A stretch of DNA of 64,000 nt from Ziziphus jujuba. Its lineage: Eukaryota > Streptophyta > Magnoliopsida > Rosales > Rhamnaceae. The notes beneath the pieces were generated by a model. It did not search any database and was not told the origin of the DNA. It worked only from the letters and a program-made list of their open reading frames with translations. The translations under genes were made by a program, and so were the position numbers. Location of the stretch: the NCBI RefSeq assembly GCF_031755915.1, contig NC_083379.1:23312001-23376000 (forward strand), written 5' to 3'. Shown here piece by piece: positions 1 through 11,201 of this stretch (its first letter is position 1; every line of letters begins with the position of its first letter).

Positions 1-1016
1 ATCAGAAACCTTAGTATAGATCAAAGACGCCACAATATGTTATGGAATGTCCTATTGATAAGTTAAGTTAAAATACTCGTTCTTTATTTGGTGTTCTAGG
101 TGTTCTAAAAGAACGAAAAAGAAATCTTTCTCATAAGTACTTTCTTGAGTGAATAATGATCTCCATTTTATTAAGAAAATAAGTCTTTAAATAGGCTAGA
201 ATGACAAAAATTAAATCCCTAAACCAATAGGTAAAATTTAGCCAATAAGACTAAAGAAAGAGTAGTTGCCAATTTTCCTAAATCTTTCCTAATTTAATTT
301 GTACTAATTAGTTCTTTAATTTTTAAATAAGAATTAATTAATTTACAATAAGAAATATTAAATATCAACCCTCCTAAATTAATTTATCCAGCAAATAATT
401 AAATGAAAACAACAAACAAAGACTATTTCCTAATATAAAAGTCAAATTCCAAATTTGGAAAGTAGTCTATTAGCTTTCCAAATAAGCTGTTCTTGTCCAA
501 TCTCCAACTAATTTAGGCTTCAAATATAATCCAATATTCCATATAGAATGCCTAGTAGGATTAAAACTAGTCCCCAAATGTTGCAATTGATTAGAATAGT
601 CAAAGTTTGCTTGGAATGCAAGTAAACCACCTCTCAGTGCCAATTATGCAAAATTGGCCAATGTTGGAAGCTTGGATGCTATAAGGTGTGCTTGGGCATC
701 CTTGCCTCTACCTTGATATGATTTTATGACCTCTTAGTGAGTTCAAACATGTTCATAGGCACACAAACTCATCCCTTGCTGCTTGAAGTCCTTAAATGCA
801 TCGAAATAGCTTCCTGGGTCCATTTCTACCTTCAAAAACCTAGATGCTCAGCACGGGCTTAGAAACTTCTGATATTAATATACTTCTTGAAATTTAATTA
901 CTCTTTGTATGAAACTAATAAGATTGTCCTTATACCTCTTAACTTGTGCCCTAGTAATTCTCTTGGTCTTCAGTTGTATAAGGTCAACACCCCAGCAACT
1001 AGATGTTTATGCTGGT
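1..1016 (-). repeat. LTR fragment, CRM-like Ty3/gypsy family (LTR_0)
   Basis: This sequence aligns by eye with the other LTRs of the family (2264-3349, 14967-16097, 20713-21834). Shared blocks are the 'gaaaccttgg' and 'cctattgataagt' motifs, the ttaaataggct core near 190 and the long AT-rich middle. The window starts inside it. The high-coordinate end stops before the usual terminal gcggattctcatca and joins an RT-start sequence at about 1017, so both ends are incomplete here. Orientation follows the minus-strand coding remnant beside it. Confidence 0.8.
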
Positions 1017-2263
1017 GTTCAATCTCTCGAATAAGTGGTAAACCATTAGAAATCTCTTTCTGAAAGACATCATCGAACCCCAGCAAAGGAGAAGAAAAAG
1101 AGTTTGACAATATAGGCTCTTCTGAATTAGCTAAATGATTTAAATAAGCATCTTTATACAACATGATAAGCATAGGTTTCTTATTTAAAATGCTTTTTTA
1201 GTCTCACCTTGGCTAAGATAAAAGTTCATCTTTTTCTTTTCTTCTTTTTTCTTCTCTTTCTCTTTCTTTTCATTCTTAGGTCTAGAAGGCTTACTTGAGT
1301 GGTTAGGCTTGGCCTTGCTCTATTATAGGCTTGTTAAAGTCGTGGGTGGCATAATGGTCTTCTTTCTCTGCCATTCGGCTTCCCTCCTTTGTTGCATTTG
1401 CATTTGATCGCTAAACACCTCCCTTGGTGTTAATGGCTCAAGCTTAATCTTCTTGCCTTTGAATCAAAACACAATTGAGTTTTCTCAGCCATAATGTATG
1501 GTATTCTTTTCAAATTACCATGGTTTTCCCAACAGAATACTAAACTTTACCTTGGCTTGCTTATTTACTTTCATCTCTCCACCGTCATTAAGACATTGAA
1601 GCCTATATGGTTCTGGATGTTTTATTGTGGTTAAACCTAACTTCTCCACTACAACAGTGCTTATAACATTGGCCCAACTTCTACTATCTATAATCATACT
1701 ACAAATGTTACCTTGAATGTCACATTGAGTATGAAAGATGTTTTCCTTTGTACCCGATCCTCATTCTTATGAACGATCAAAACCCTATGTGCCACCAAGC
1801 TTAGGTCAGCCTTTGACACTTTCGGAGACACGGGTTCATCATGTTTCCTCTTTAAACTCTTCCTCAACATGTTCAGTCTCGGCTTCTGATGCTTCACTGT
1901 TTGATTCCAACTTTCCATTATGCTTTAAAACCGTAATCTTTACTGGTTGACAATATGTCCACATTCCTAACATTTAAAACATATAATATCATGAGCTCTA
2001 GTTGGTTTAGAATCAGCCTTACCTTTTGGCTTTTGTGCTTGTACAGGTTCGAGCCTTGTATCATTCATTAGCCATATGGCATTCCCTTCATCCTGCTTTC
2101 AATTTTTGTCTTGGCTTGAATGCTGAATTGCTTCTCCAATTAGTTGAACTTGTTTTCTAGCTGCTTGAAGCTCCTCCAAACCATGTGCTACTACGCTTCC
2201 TCTTAAGTTGGTTCTCAATTTTGATTGCTACATACAACATCTCTTCCAATTCCATATATTGCT
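1017..2263 (-). pseudogene. Decayed RT-start / protease / gag-C remnant between two LTRs
   Basis: Read on the minus strand this is a short internal region of the CRM-like family. It holds the end of gag (2263-1930), an acidic linker, a protease piece around 1700-1515 (reads MIIDSRSWANVIS, so the D-S/T-G triad is degraded to DSR), a Lys-rich linker near 1450-1200, and the beginning of RT (1173-1017, GFDDVFQKEISNGLPL). Protease is internally deleted: its middle jumps straight to the ILLGKPW end. RT palm, RNase H and integrase are absent, because the sequence runs directly into an LTR at 1016. The gag N-terminus, leader and primer site are also missing at the 2263/2264 junction. It cannot encode a product. 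Confidence 0.75.
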
Positions 2264-3349
2264 GTATTATATTAGTTCGGATCTTAATTATGTTCATATT
2301 CTAATGGAAACCTTAATCTCCAATCAACTTATGATTAGAAACCTTGGTATATAATGAAGACATCACAATAGGTGATGGATATCCTATTGATAAGTTAAAG
2401 CAAAACACTTGATTTCTATTAGATGTTTTAAGTGTTCAAAGAGGACACGGAAAATTATTTCTAGCAAATATTTTTCTATATGAATAATGTACTAAATTTT
2501 ATTGAGAAAATAAGCCTTTAAATAGGCTAAGGTTCACAAGACAAAACCTTAAAATACTAGGTTAAAATCGGCTATAGTGATAAGGAAACAATGGTGTTGG
2601 CCGAAATTTAATATTTTCCTAATCTAATATGGATTAATTATTTTCTTTATTTTGAATTAGGAATTAATTAATTTACAATTGAAATAATAAAATATCAACT
2701 TTCTAAATTAATTTTTCCACCAAATAAACAAATAGAAACCAAAATAAAAGATAGTTTCCTAAAACAAAGAGTCAAACTCAAATCAGAAAACTAGTTGACT
2801 AGTTGACAACTAAGCTGTCTTTATCCAATCTCCAGCTAGTTTAGGTTCCAAACCAGCTCCCATATTTCATGTAGGATGCCAAATAGGATTAATAATGATT
2901 TCTATACGTCACCCCTTGATTGGAATCAGTCAAACTTACTTGAACAATAAAAGAAGTCAAAGTCAGCACCAAAATGAGCAATTTCGGCAAACAAGAGGAG
3001 TCATGTGCTCAAGTGGAATTTAAATGCTTTTTCTTCTACCTTGATATGATTCCATGGCATCTTGGTGATATCAATTGAGTTCATAAAGTGTTGAATCCAT
3101 TCCTTACTGCATGGAGTCCAAAAATGTACCAAAACAGCTTGCCGGGTCCATTTCCACCTTCATAACTTAGATACACAAGACGAGCTTTGGTTCTTTGGAA
3201 AATGTCATACCCTCTTGAGATTAAGTCACTGATTGGATGAAGCTAACCAGATTATCTTTCAATTTCCTAGATTGGTCCCGACTTCGTTTATAAAGGGTTA
3301 ACACCCCAGTGGGTAGTCGATTGCACGAGTACGGGCGGATTCTCATCAG
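2264..3349 (-). repeat. LTR of CRM-like family shared by two remnants (LTR_A)
   Basis: The high-coordinate end is exact (gcggattctcatca, ending CA at 3349). The low-coordinate end has lost about 35 bp, starting at tattatattag instead of tgatacgaacctagg. The left neighbour is gag C-terminus and the right neighbour is RT, so the LTR separates two different truncated internal regions instead of one being interrupted. No matching 5-bp duplication flanks it. Confidence 0.8.
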
Positions 3350-4020
3350 TTAGCAAATAATCTTTCATTCCTTAGTACTCCTAAAACTAGACTAAGATGT
3401 CCTACATGCTCATCTAAATTTCTACTATACATAAGAATATCACTAAAGTAAGCAACCACAAATTTTCCAATGAATGGGCGCATAACATGGTTCATCAATC
3501 TCGTGAAAGTGCGAGGTGCATTAGTTAAACCAAAAGACATTACCAACCACTCATATAATCTATATTTAGTTTTAAATGTGGTTTTCCATTCATCACCCTC
3601 TTTCATCCTAATTTGACGATACCCACTCCTGAGTTCTATTTTAGTAAAATCTATTTTAGTAAACATGCATGCACAATGTAATTCGTCAAGTATATCATCT
3701 AACCTAGGAATTGGATGCCTATATTTAATAGTTATATTATTAATAGCCCTACAATCTATACACATGAGCCATGATCCATCATTCTTAGGTACTAATAAAA
3801 TAGGTACAACACATCGACTCATGCTCTCATGAGTATAACCCTTGTCTAGCAATTCACTTACTTACCTTTGTAGGTTTTTTGTCTCATCAAGATTACTTCT
3901 ATATGCAGGTCTATTAGGAATTACAGCTCCCAGAACAAAATCAATTTAATGTTCAATCCCTTAGATAAGTGGTAAACCATTAAGAACTTCCTCCAGAAAG
4001 ATATATTCAAAATCCTGTAA
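3350..4020 (-). pseudogene. Reverse transcriptase fragment, CRM-like Ty3/gypsy
   Basis: Minus-strand reading begins near 4020 with the FDDVF-like RT start and has an open stretch 3852-3346. RT fingers and palm motifs are clear ([50 protein letters not shown]). The catalytic box reads YFSD where the family has YFDD, so an Asp is lost. A short in-frame duplication (FTKID then FTKIE, around 3640-3665) is inserted before LRSGY. The fragment ends at RLFAN exactly where LTR_A begins; the rest of RT, RNase H and integrase is gone. It is inactive. Confidence 0.85.
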
Positions 4021-5344
4021 AAGAGTAGAAATAGAACTTGGCAATACAAGCTCTTCAAGGTTAGCTTGATGATTTAAATAAGCATCTTTATAAATCATAA
4101 CCAGCATTAGTTTATTATTCACAAGTGTCTTTTTAAGCTCACCTAAGCTAAGATAAAAAAATTTCTTTTTCTTTTCTTTCCTCTCTTTTTCTTGGTGACT
4201 TATGGATTTCTTTTTCTCTTTCATGCTTTCGGCATTTACTTGATTTTTTTCCTCACCATTGAGTTTAGAAGACTTGCCTTGGACATTAAGCTCGATCTTC
4301 CCCTCATGCATACTTGTTGAAGCTGTGGTGCCATACTTGCTTTCTCCTTGAGTCATTCGGCCTCTCTCTTTTATTGCATTTGAAGTTGGTCTCTAAATAC
4401 TTCTTTTGGAGTTAATGGTTCCACCTTAATCTTCTTTCCCTTAAATTTAAATACAATAGAATTCTCTCTACCATAGTGTATAGTATCTTTATCATATTTC
4501 CATAGCCTATCTTGAATTTCACATTGGGTGTGGAAGATGTTTTCTCTTTGGACTTGATCTTCATCTTTATATACAGTTAGAACCCTCATTGCTACCAAGC
4601 TTAGTTTGGCTTTTGAGGCTTTCAATGTCTCGACTTCATCCTGTTCTTCATCCTCAATCACTTCATCTACAAATTCAATTTCAGCTTTGGACTCCTCAGC
4701 TTCGGATTCCAAGTCTCCATTACCTTTCAGCACCATGATTCTTCTATTCGGGCATTGGTTGGCAATATGTCCTCGACTCTTGCACTTAAAACAAACAATG
4801 TCATGAGTTCTTTAAGGTTTAGGATCAGATCTACCTTCCAACTTGGGTGCTTAAGTTGAATCCGGCCTTGTATCCTTCCTTCGTCGATTGGAGCTTTCCC
4901 CTTCTAGCTTCGGTTTTAGTCGTGTGTCATATGTGGGATTGCTTCTCCAAATACTTGAATTAGACCTCCCGCTATTAGAAACTCCTCCAAATCGTGAGCT
5001 TGTACCCCTCCTATTGAATTGGTTCTCAATTTTAATAGCCACATGAAGCATCTTTTCCAATTCCACATATTGTTGTGACTCCACTTGGTTGGCTATTTCT
5101 TGATTTAAACCTTACAAAAACCTTTCCATGGTTGCATCACCTCATCATGAGCATCTCCATCTCCTTGTAACAGTACTCTATGGTCCTACTTCCTTGCGAT
5201 AATGATTGTAGCTTTTCATGAAGCAACCTATGGTAATAAGTCGGCATCAATCTCTTTCTCATGGCTCCCTTCATTTGTCGCCAAGTGGTTATAAGTTCAT
5301 CTCCAACTCTCCTTCAGGTACCTTGCTCATTATTCCACCATTGG
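4021..5344 (-). pseudogene. gag C-terminal half and linker, protease deleted
   Basis: On the minus strand gag reads downward from 5344 (RRVGDEL.. then ..VELEKMLHVAIKIENQFNRR at 5084-5000) to a zinc knuckle at about 4800-4740 (CKSRGHIANQCP; the fourth ligand is Cys). An acidic tail (4736-4560) follows. The expected retropepsin domain is missing: EIQ is followed at once by the post-protease stretch DKDTIHYGREN (near 4500), implying a deletion of roughly 270 bp. A Lys-rich linker occupies 4356-3961. The region continues across the nested insertion to gag N-terminus at 13362; the two halves meet at the ATTGG target duplication. Confidence 0.8.
5340..5344. repeat. Target site duplication, left (ATTGG)
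   Basis: ATTGG directly precedes the TGATAC start of the nested element and is repeated at 13357-13361 after its CATCA end. The 5 bp length is standard for Ty3/gypsy integrase. Confidence 0.92.
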
Positions 5345-6394
5345 TGATACGAACCTAGGACGACCTGCTCCTAAACCCGTATTATATTAGTCCGGATTTT
5401 AATTAAGTTTAAGTTCTAATGGAATTGACCTCAACCCCTAACCAACCTGTGGTTAGAAACCTTGGTATAATGTAGACGCCACAATAGGGGATGGAAAACC
5501 TATTGATAAGTCAAGCTAAAACAACCAATTCTCTAATGGTGTTTTAGGTGTTCTCAAAGAACAAAGAGATAATTAATCTCACAAGTATTTTCTTAATCAA
5601 ATCAAAGTTGTATTCTTATTGAAAAATAAGCCTTTAAATAGGCTACAAAGCCACGAAATAAAACCCTAAAAACAAAGGGAAAACCGGTCACACACATAAA
5701 GAAACCTAGTTGGCCGCAACTATACTTCCTTTCCTAATCTAAGTTTGATTAATTAATTCCTTTATATTAAATTAGGAATTAATTAATTTACAATAAAATA
5801 AAAACCTTCCTAAAGTTATTTGTCCAGAAAATAAATAAATAAAAACCCAAAAAGAAATAAAGTCAATCGCAAATTAGGTAACAAGTTGACTTTGACATCT
5901 AGGCGGAATTATGTCTTCAACCGAGCTAACTTATGTCTGCCTGATGTCCGAGCTAACTTATGGCCTATCCGAGCTAACTGATGTTTGTCCGAACTAACTT
6001 GTGTCTGGCCGAGCTAACTGATGTCTATCCGAGCTAAGTTATGTCTGGCCGAGCTAACTGGTGTCTGTCCAAGCTAAGTTACATCCGATGTTCGAAGTCC
6101 GAGATCAGATGTCCGAGGCAAGGCTCCGATGTCCGAGGCAAGGGTGTCCGATATAAAATGTCTGATGTATGGGTATCCGATGTATCAGCCTCCACCATTT
6201 GGATACTTAAAACAGGTCTTTTATCTTCAGGTATGGACAAGCCCTTTTGAGAATGAATTACTTTCTGGATAAAGGCAGCAAGGTTGTCCTTAAACCTCTT
6301 AGCTTGAGCCCTAGTGATCGGTCCAGACTTCATCCGTATCGGATCAGTACCCCAGCGAGTTGTCGGTGGTGTGAGCTCGGGCGGGTTCGCATCA
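5345..6394 (-). repeat. 3' LTR of nested CRM-like element
   Basis: Starts TGATACGAACC and ends TTCGCATCA (plus-strand reading), 1,050 bp, the same length as its partner at 12307-13356. On the coding strand it begins TGATGCGAACC. Its first 316 bp on the coding strand (6394-6079) are also the C-terminal part of the pol reading frame. It carries a 20-bp minisatellite at 5921-6078 that LTR_0, LTR_A, LTR_B and LTR_C lack. Confidence 0.93.
5921..6078. repeat. 20-bp minisatellite inside LTR
   Basis: Units beginning CCGAGCTAAC (two variants CCGAACTAAC and CCAAGCTAAG) start at 5921, 5948, 5969, 5989, 6009, 6029, 6049 and 6069. From the third unit on, the spacing is exactly 20 bp. The unit is roughly CCGAGCTAACTGATGTCTGG. 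A related GATGTCCGAGGCAAG repeat follows to about 6160. The other LTR has the same array at 12883-13040. Confidence 0.9.
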
Positions 6395-7578
6395 TTTCCC
6401 TGCTCTTGAAATGGATTTGTCCTCAAATCTAAGTCATCACCTGCAGCAAAAGGAGATAAATCAGCAACATTAAAGGTGGCACTAACACTATACTCACCCG
6501 GTAAATCAAGTTTGTAGGCATTGTCGTTTATCCTCTCCAAAACTTGAAAAGGTCCATTGCCCCTTGGCATGAGTTTGAATTTCCTTTGTTCAGGAAACCT
6601 TTCTTTCCTTAAATGCAGCCACACCCAATCTCCAGGTTCAAACACCATTGATTTTCGGCCTTGATTAGCCACCTTTACATATTGCTCGGTCCTCCTCTCA
6701 ATGTTTGCTCGTGTCTTCTCATGAATCTGCTTTACAAATTCAGCTTTTTGTTTTCCATCTAGATTAGCACGCTCACTTAAAGGTAAAGGTGTTAAATCTA
6801 ATGGAGTCAAAGGATTAAAACCATAAGCAATTTCAAATGGAGTAAATTTAGTTGCTGAATGTAAAGACCTATTATATGCAAATTCAACATGAGGCAAACA
6901 TTCTTCCCAAGTTCTTAAATTGCTACTAATTAATGATCTTAACAATGCAGACAAGGTTCTATTTACTACTTTGGTTTGCCCATCAGTTTGTGGATGACAA
7001 GTAGTTGAAAATAAAAGCTTAGTATCTAATTTAGCCCACAAAGTTTTCCAAAAATAGCTTAAGAACTTAGCATCCCTATCCGAAACAATAGTTCTTGGCA
7101 TTCCATGCAATCTCACAATTTTCTTGAAAAATAAATTAGCAATATTGGATGCATCATCAGCTTTGTTACATGCAATAAAATGTGCCATCTTAGAAAACCT
7201 ATCTACTACAACAAATATTGAATCCTTACCTGTCCTTGACCTAGACAACCCAAGAATAAAATCCATAGAAAAGTCCACCCAAGGATAGGTAGGAATCGAC
7301 AAAGGCTTATACAATCCATGCGACTTCAATGTTGATTTTGTTTTTCGGCACTTCAAACATCTTTCACAGATTCTCTCAACATCTCTCCTCATGTTAGGCC
7401 AATAAAAATGTTCTTGCAGCAAGGATAAAGTTTTTAAAACACCAAAATGACCCATTAAACCACCCCCATGTCCTTCCCGAACCAATAATTCCCTAATACT
7501 ACAATTAGGCACACAAAGTTTGTTTTCCTTAAACAAATATCCCTCAGATATGTAAAATTTATTAAATCCATGTGTCAA
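6079..7578 (-). pseudogene. Integrase with C-terminal CR-like tail (499-aa open frame)
   Basis: This is the longest open frame of the nested element. In order it has the end of the RNase H/IN spacer, an HHCC zinc domain ([11 protein letters not shown] ... ICERCLKC, about residues 35-77), and the integrase core with DFILGL and [12 protein letters not shown]. It continues with a [11 protein letters not shown] region and ends with [15 protein letters not shown] and a Thr/Asp-rich tail. Integrase would join cDNA to chromosomal DNA in the nucleus; in the CRM clade the C-terminal CR region is linked to centromere targeting. The catalytic Glu is replaced by Lys ([10 protein letters not shown]), a G-to-A change, so the enzyme should be dead. 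The last ~105 codons lie inside the 3' LTR. The frame is isolated from RT by a disruption between 7578 and 7759. Confidence 0.88.
6395..6407 (-). other. Polypurine tract
   Basis: The coding strand reads AAGAGCAGGGAAA immediately before the LTR start TGATGCG. This is the expected primer position for plus-strand DNA synthesis. It lies within the pol reading frame, because pol continues into the LTR. Confidence 0.75.
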
Positions 7579-8685
7579 ACAGGTTCTAAAGATTTCTCCA
7601 AAGTCACTATCATGCTCATAAAGTTCTTTCAGTTATTCAAATCCAAGCAATCTAGCATCTAAGGTAGAAAAAGGACATACCTTCGGGATAATGCATCGCC
7701 AACCACATTTTCCTTACCTTTTTTGTAGCGGATCACATATGGAAAGGTTTCAATAAATTCAATCCACTTGGCATGCCTTCGGTATGAGCTTTCCTTGACC
7801 CTTGATATGCTTCAAAGACTCATGATCCGTATGAATCACAAACTCCTTTGGCATAAGATAATGCTGCCACGTCTCCAAAGCCCTCACCAAAGCATACATC
7901 TCCTTGTCATAAGTCAGGTAGTTTAGGGCAGCTCCATTTAATTTGTCACTAAAATAGGCTATGGGTCTTCCTTCTTGCATTAAGACAGCTTTAATACCTA
8001 CACCCGAAGCATCACACTCAATTTCAAAAGTCTTAGAAAAATTTGGCAAAACTAACAAAGGTGCATTACACAATTTTTCTTTCAACAAATTAAAAGATTT
8101 TTCTTGTACTTCCCCCCATTTGAAGCCGACATTCTTCTTGACAACTTCATTCAATGGTGCTGCTATGGTACTAAAATCCTTAACAAATCTTCTATAAAAG
8201 CTTGCCAAGCCATGAAAACTCCTCACTTGGGTGATAGAAGTAGGAGCCGGCCACTCTTGAATTGCCTTCACCTTAGCTTGGTCAACTTTGATTCCTGCAG
8301 CACTTACTACAAATCCTAGAAACACAAGCTCATCTTTGCAAAATTCACATTTTTTAATGTTAGCAAACAATCTTTCCTTTCTAAGAACCTGCAAAACTTG
8401 CCTAAGTTGATCCACATGGTCACCCAAATTTCGGCTATATATTAGAATGTCATCAAAATAAACAACCACAAATTTACCAATAAATGGACGCATTACATGA
8501 TTCATGAGCCTCATGAAAGTACTAGGTGCATTGGATAATCCAAAAGGCATAACCAACCATTCATACAGCCCATATTTAATTTTGAATGCAGTTTTCCATT
8601 CATCACCTTCTTTCATCCTAATTTGATGATAACCACTCCTAAGATCAATTTTGTTAAACATGCAAGCACCATGCAAGCATATCAT
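7579..8685 (-). pseudogene. Reverse transcriptase palm/thumb and RNase H
   Basis: The frame 8685-7759 carries [38 protein letters not shown], the intact catalytic box [11 protein letters not shown] (near 8450), the thumb region ([17 protein letters not shown]) and RNase H ([17 protein letters not shown] ... [12 protein letters not shown]). RNase H keeps its first Asp and the HTDH motif. The frame then shifts at about 7780 ([10 protein letters not shown] replaces the family sequence). The stretch 7758-7579 still resembles the family in other frames (spacer to integrase). The N-terminal part of RT is in another frame (8654-9031). It copied RNA into DNA in the ancestor but cannot make a full enzyme now. 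Confidence 0.88.
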
Positions 8686-9031
8686 CTAATCTAGGAATGG
8701 GATGCCTATATTTGATGGTAATGTTATTTATAGCCCTACAATCAACACACATTCTCCAAGAACCATCCTTTTTAGGTACCAACAAAACAGGAACATCACA
8801 TGGACTTAAACTCTCCCGAATGTATCCTTTATCAAGCAAATCACTTACGTGTTTTTGCAGTTCCTTTGTTTCTTCCGGATTGCTCCTATAAGCTGGTCTA
8901 TTTGGTATGGCAGCCACTGGAACAAAGTCAATTTGATGTTCTATCCCTCGAATAGGTGGTAGTCCACTTGGAATCTCATTTGGGAAGACATCTCCAAATT
9001 CCTTTAAAAGAGAAATCATTGAACTTGGCAA
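8654..9031 (-). pseudogene. Reverse transcriptase N-terminal part, frameshifted
   Basis: Reads GDVFPNEIPSGLPPIRGIEH, then [20 protein letters not shown], then [20 protein letters not shown] (RT motif with the first palm region). The frame breaks at LDDML. Compared with the older copy at 3.7 kb, about 8 bp are missing near 8676, which throws the reading out of frame until RT resumes in the 7759-8685 frame. Confidence 0.87.
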
Positions 9032-9503
9032 TTCAAGTTCTTAAAAGTTAGTTTGATCATTAAAATAATTTTCTTTATAAATCATGACCAGCAAAGGTTT
9101 CTTACACTCAATAACCTTATTAATATCCCTTAAACTCAAATAAAAATTGCTACTTAACCTTTCTTTTCTTTCTTTTTCTTTTTTTTCCCTTGGATTGGCT
9201 CAAACCTTCGGATTTCTCTTCCTTCTCCAAGCTTTCGGGTTTGCCACTTCCTTTTCCCTCTCTTTTGGTTTTCCCTTGATCTTTCCACTCAGTATGAACC
9301 TTAGAAACCTTACCTTGGTCAGCAACCCCAATCTTACCTTCTTGAAAGGATGGTGAAGCCGTTGGTGCCATACTTGCTTTTTCCTTGAGCTTTTTTGCTT
9401 CTCTCCTTTGTTGCATTTGTAATTGGTCTTTGTAAACCTCTTTAGGAGATAATGGTTCCAGCTTGACCTTCTTTCCTTTAAACCTGAAAACAATACTATT
9501 TTC
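9032..9503 (-). pseudogene. Protease-RT linker, Lys-rich
   Basis: The frames 9416-9150 and 9532-9200 overlap here. The family-consistent one (9416 down) reads MQQRREAKKLKEKASMAPTA and ends in a run of Lys/Arg. All copies in this window have the same low-complexity, charged linker between protease and RT. It has no recognised domain and is probably a flexible spacer of the polyprotein. Low-complexity T/C runs near 9155-9185 correspond to the Lys tract. Confidence 0.65.
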
Positions 9504-11201
9504 TCAACCAAAATGAGTAGCATCTTTGTCAAGTTGCCATGGCCTACCTAATAGTATATGTCCAGCAATCATGGGTACAATATCACATAAAACTACATCC
9601 TCATATCTTCCTATACTAAATTTTACTTTGGCTTGTTTATTTACCCTCATCTCACCACTATCATTTAACCATTGTAACCTATAGGGTTCTGGATGTTTAA
9701 TTGTTTTCAAGCCTAATTTATCAACTACAAGATTACTTATCACATTAGTACAACTCCCATTATCTATAATCATGCTACAAATTTTACCTTGTATTTCACA
9801 GCGAGTGTGGAAGATGTTTTCTCTTTGTATCTGCTCTTCATTTTTGTAGACAGCAAGTACTCTCCTTGAAACCAAGCTCAACTCGGCATTAGATGTATCT
9901 ACAGGTTCGGCTTCATCTTCATTGCAATCCTCCTCTTGCTCGGTTTTAGCTTCACTTTCTTCACTTGCAGATTCCAGCTCACCATCACCCTTTAATACCA
10001 TGATTCTTCTATTTGGCCATTGGCTGGCTATGTGTCCTCTTCCTTGGCACTTAAAACAAATTATTTCTCTGGACTTTGAAGGTTTAGGATAATATTTTAC
10101 CTCATTTTTATAGGCTTGGACAGATTCGGTTTTATGCTCCTTCTTTGGCCGATTGGAGCTTTCTTCCCCCACCTTCGACTTTGGTTTGATTTCACTAGTT
10201 GAATTGTTTCTCCAGCCACTTGAATTGAACCTCCCACTGCTGGAAACACCTCCAAGCCGTGATCCTACTCCCCTCCTCCTGAATTGGTGCTCAAGCTTAA
10301 TGGCAACATGCAATATCTCCTCTAACTCCAAGTATTGTTGCAATTCAAGCTGGTTGGCAATGTCACGGTTCAAACCACCAAGAAATCTCGCCATTGTTGC
10401 CTCCCTATCCTCATTCATATTCAGCCTCATCATGAGCATCTCCATCTCTTTGTAATAATCCTCCACAGACCTACTTCCTTGAGACAAAGATTGAAGCCTT
10501 TGATGCAGCAACCTATGGTAATGTGATGGCACAAACCGCTTTCTCATGGCTCCTTTCATTTGTCGCCATGTCGTAATCAAGTCATCACCAACTCTCCTTC
10601 GGGTGCTTTGCTCATTTATCCACCATTGGAGTGCATAATGGCCAAACTCCATTGCTGCCAACTTCACCTTCTTACCTTCCGAATAGTTATGGCAGTCAAA
10701 AATCATCTCCATTTTTTCTTCCCACTCCAAATAAGCTTCGGGATCACTTTTACCCATAAAAGGTGGGACGTTAACCTTGATATTTCCCAAATCATCATCT
10801 GTATCTTCCCTCCTATATCTTCCATGGCCAGCTCTCTCTTGGACAGCAAAGGTTTCGTCCATGCCTTCCTCAAAGTCTCCACCGAAATTCTCCTCCTCAA
10901 ATTCCTCTCTCGGTCTCTCGCGACCTCCTCGTCCTCGGCCTTGCCCTCCATGGAATTCTTGCCTATTTCTTGTATTCGGCATTCCTTGTGAGGCTTCTAG
11001 CCTTCCCATTCTTTGATTCACATGCTCAACTTGAGCACTAACCCGCTGTATTGACTCCAAAACAGCTCTCATGTCCACTTGGTTTCCACTCCCGGTATCT
11101 CGGGCATCGCCATGGAATGCTATGGACTCTTCCTCATTGATCCTCAAGGGTGGATCTCCTCTTCTTATTCTAGAATCTGCCATGTTAGTAAAATACTGCA
11201 A
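9504..11201 (-). pseudogene. gag-protease frame (565 aa) of nested element
   Basis: A long open frame. An N-terminal region with a short heptad-like helix (about residues 45-70) and a Gly/Arg/Glu-rich stretch precede the retrotransposon gag domain (VPPFMGKSDPEAYLEWEEKM through ELQQYLELEEILHVAIKLEH, residues about 145-305). A zinc knuckle near residue 375 reads CFKCQGRGHIASQW; its fourth ligand is Trp instead of Cys. An acidic spacer and a retropepsin domain (SMIIDNGSCTNVIS, active site DNG for the usual D-S/T/G-G, and GHILLGRPWQLD) follow. Gag would form the particle that packages the RNA. The frame ends at a TGA after HFG, where the other copies read Arg, so a C-to-T change cut protease-gag from RT. 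The start could be MQYF or MADS six codons later. Confidence 0.9.

Noticed and set aside
5921..6078. 20-bp repeats as a CRISPR array
   Set aside because: Same reason: no spacer/repeat alternation, and the identical array is in the partner LTR.
10560..10991. 143-aa plus-strand frame over gag
   Set aside because: Shadow of the minus-strand gag frame, with no domain of its own.
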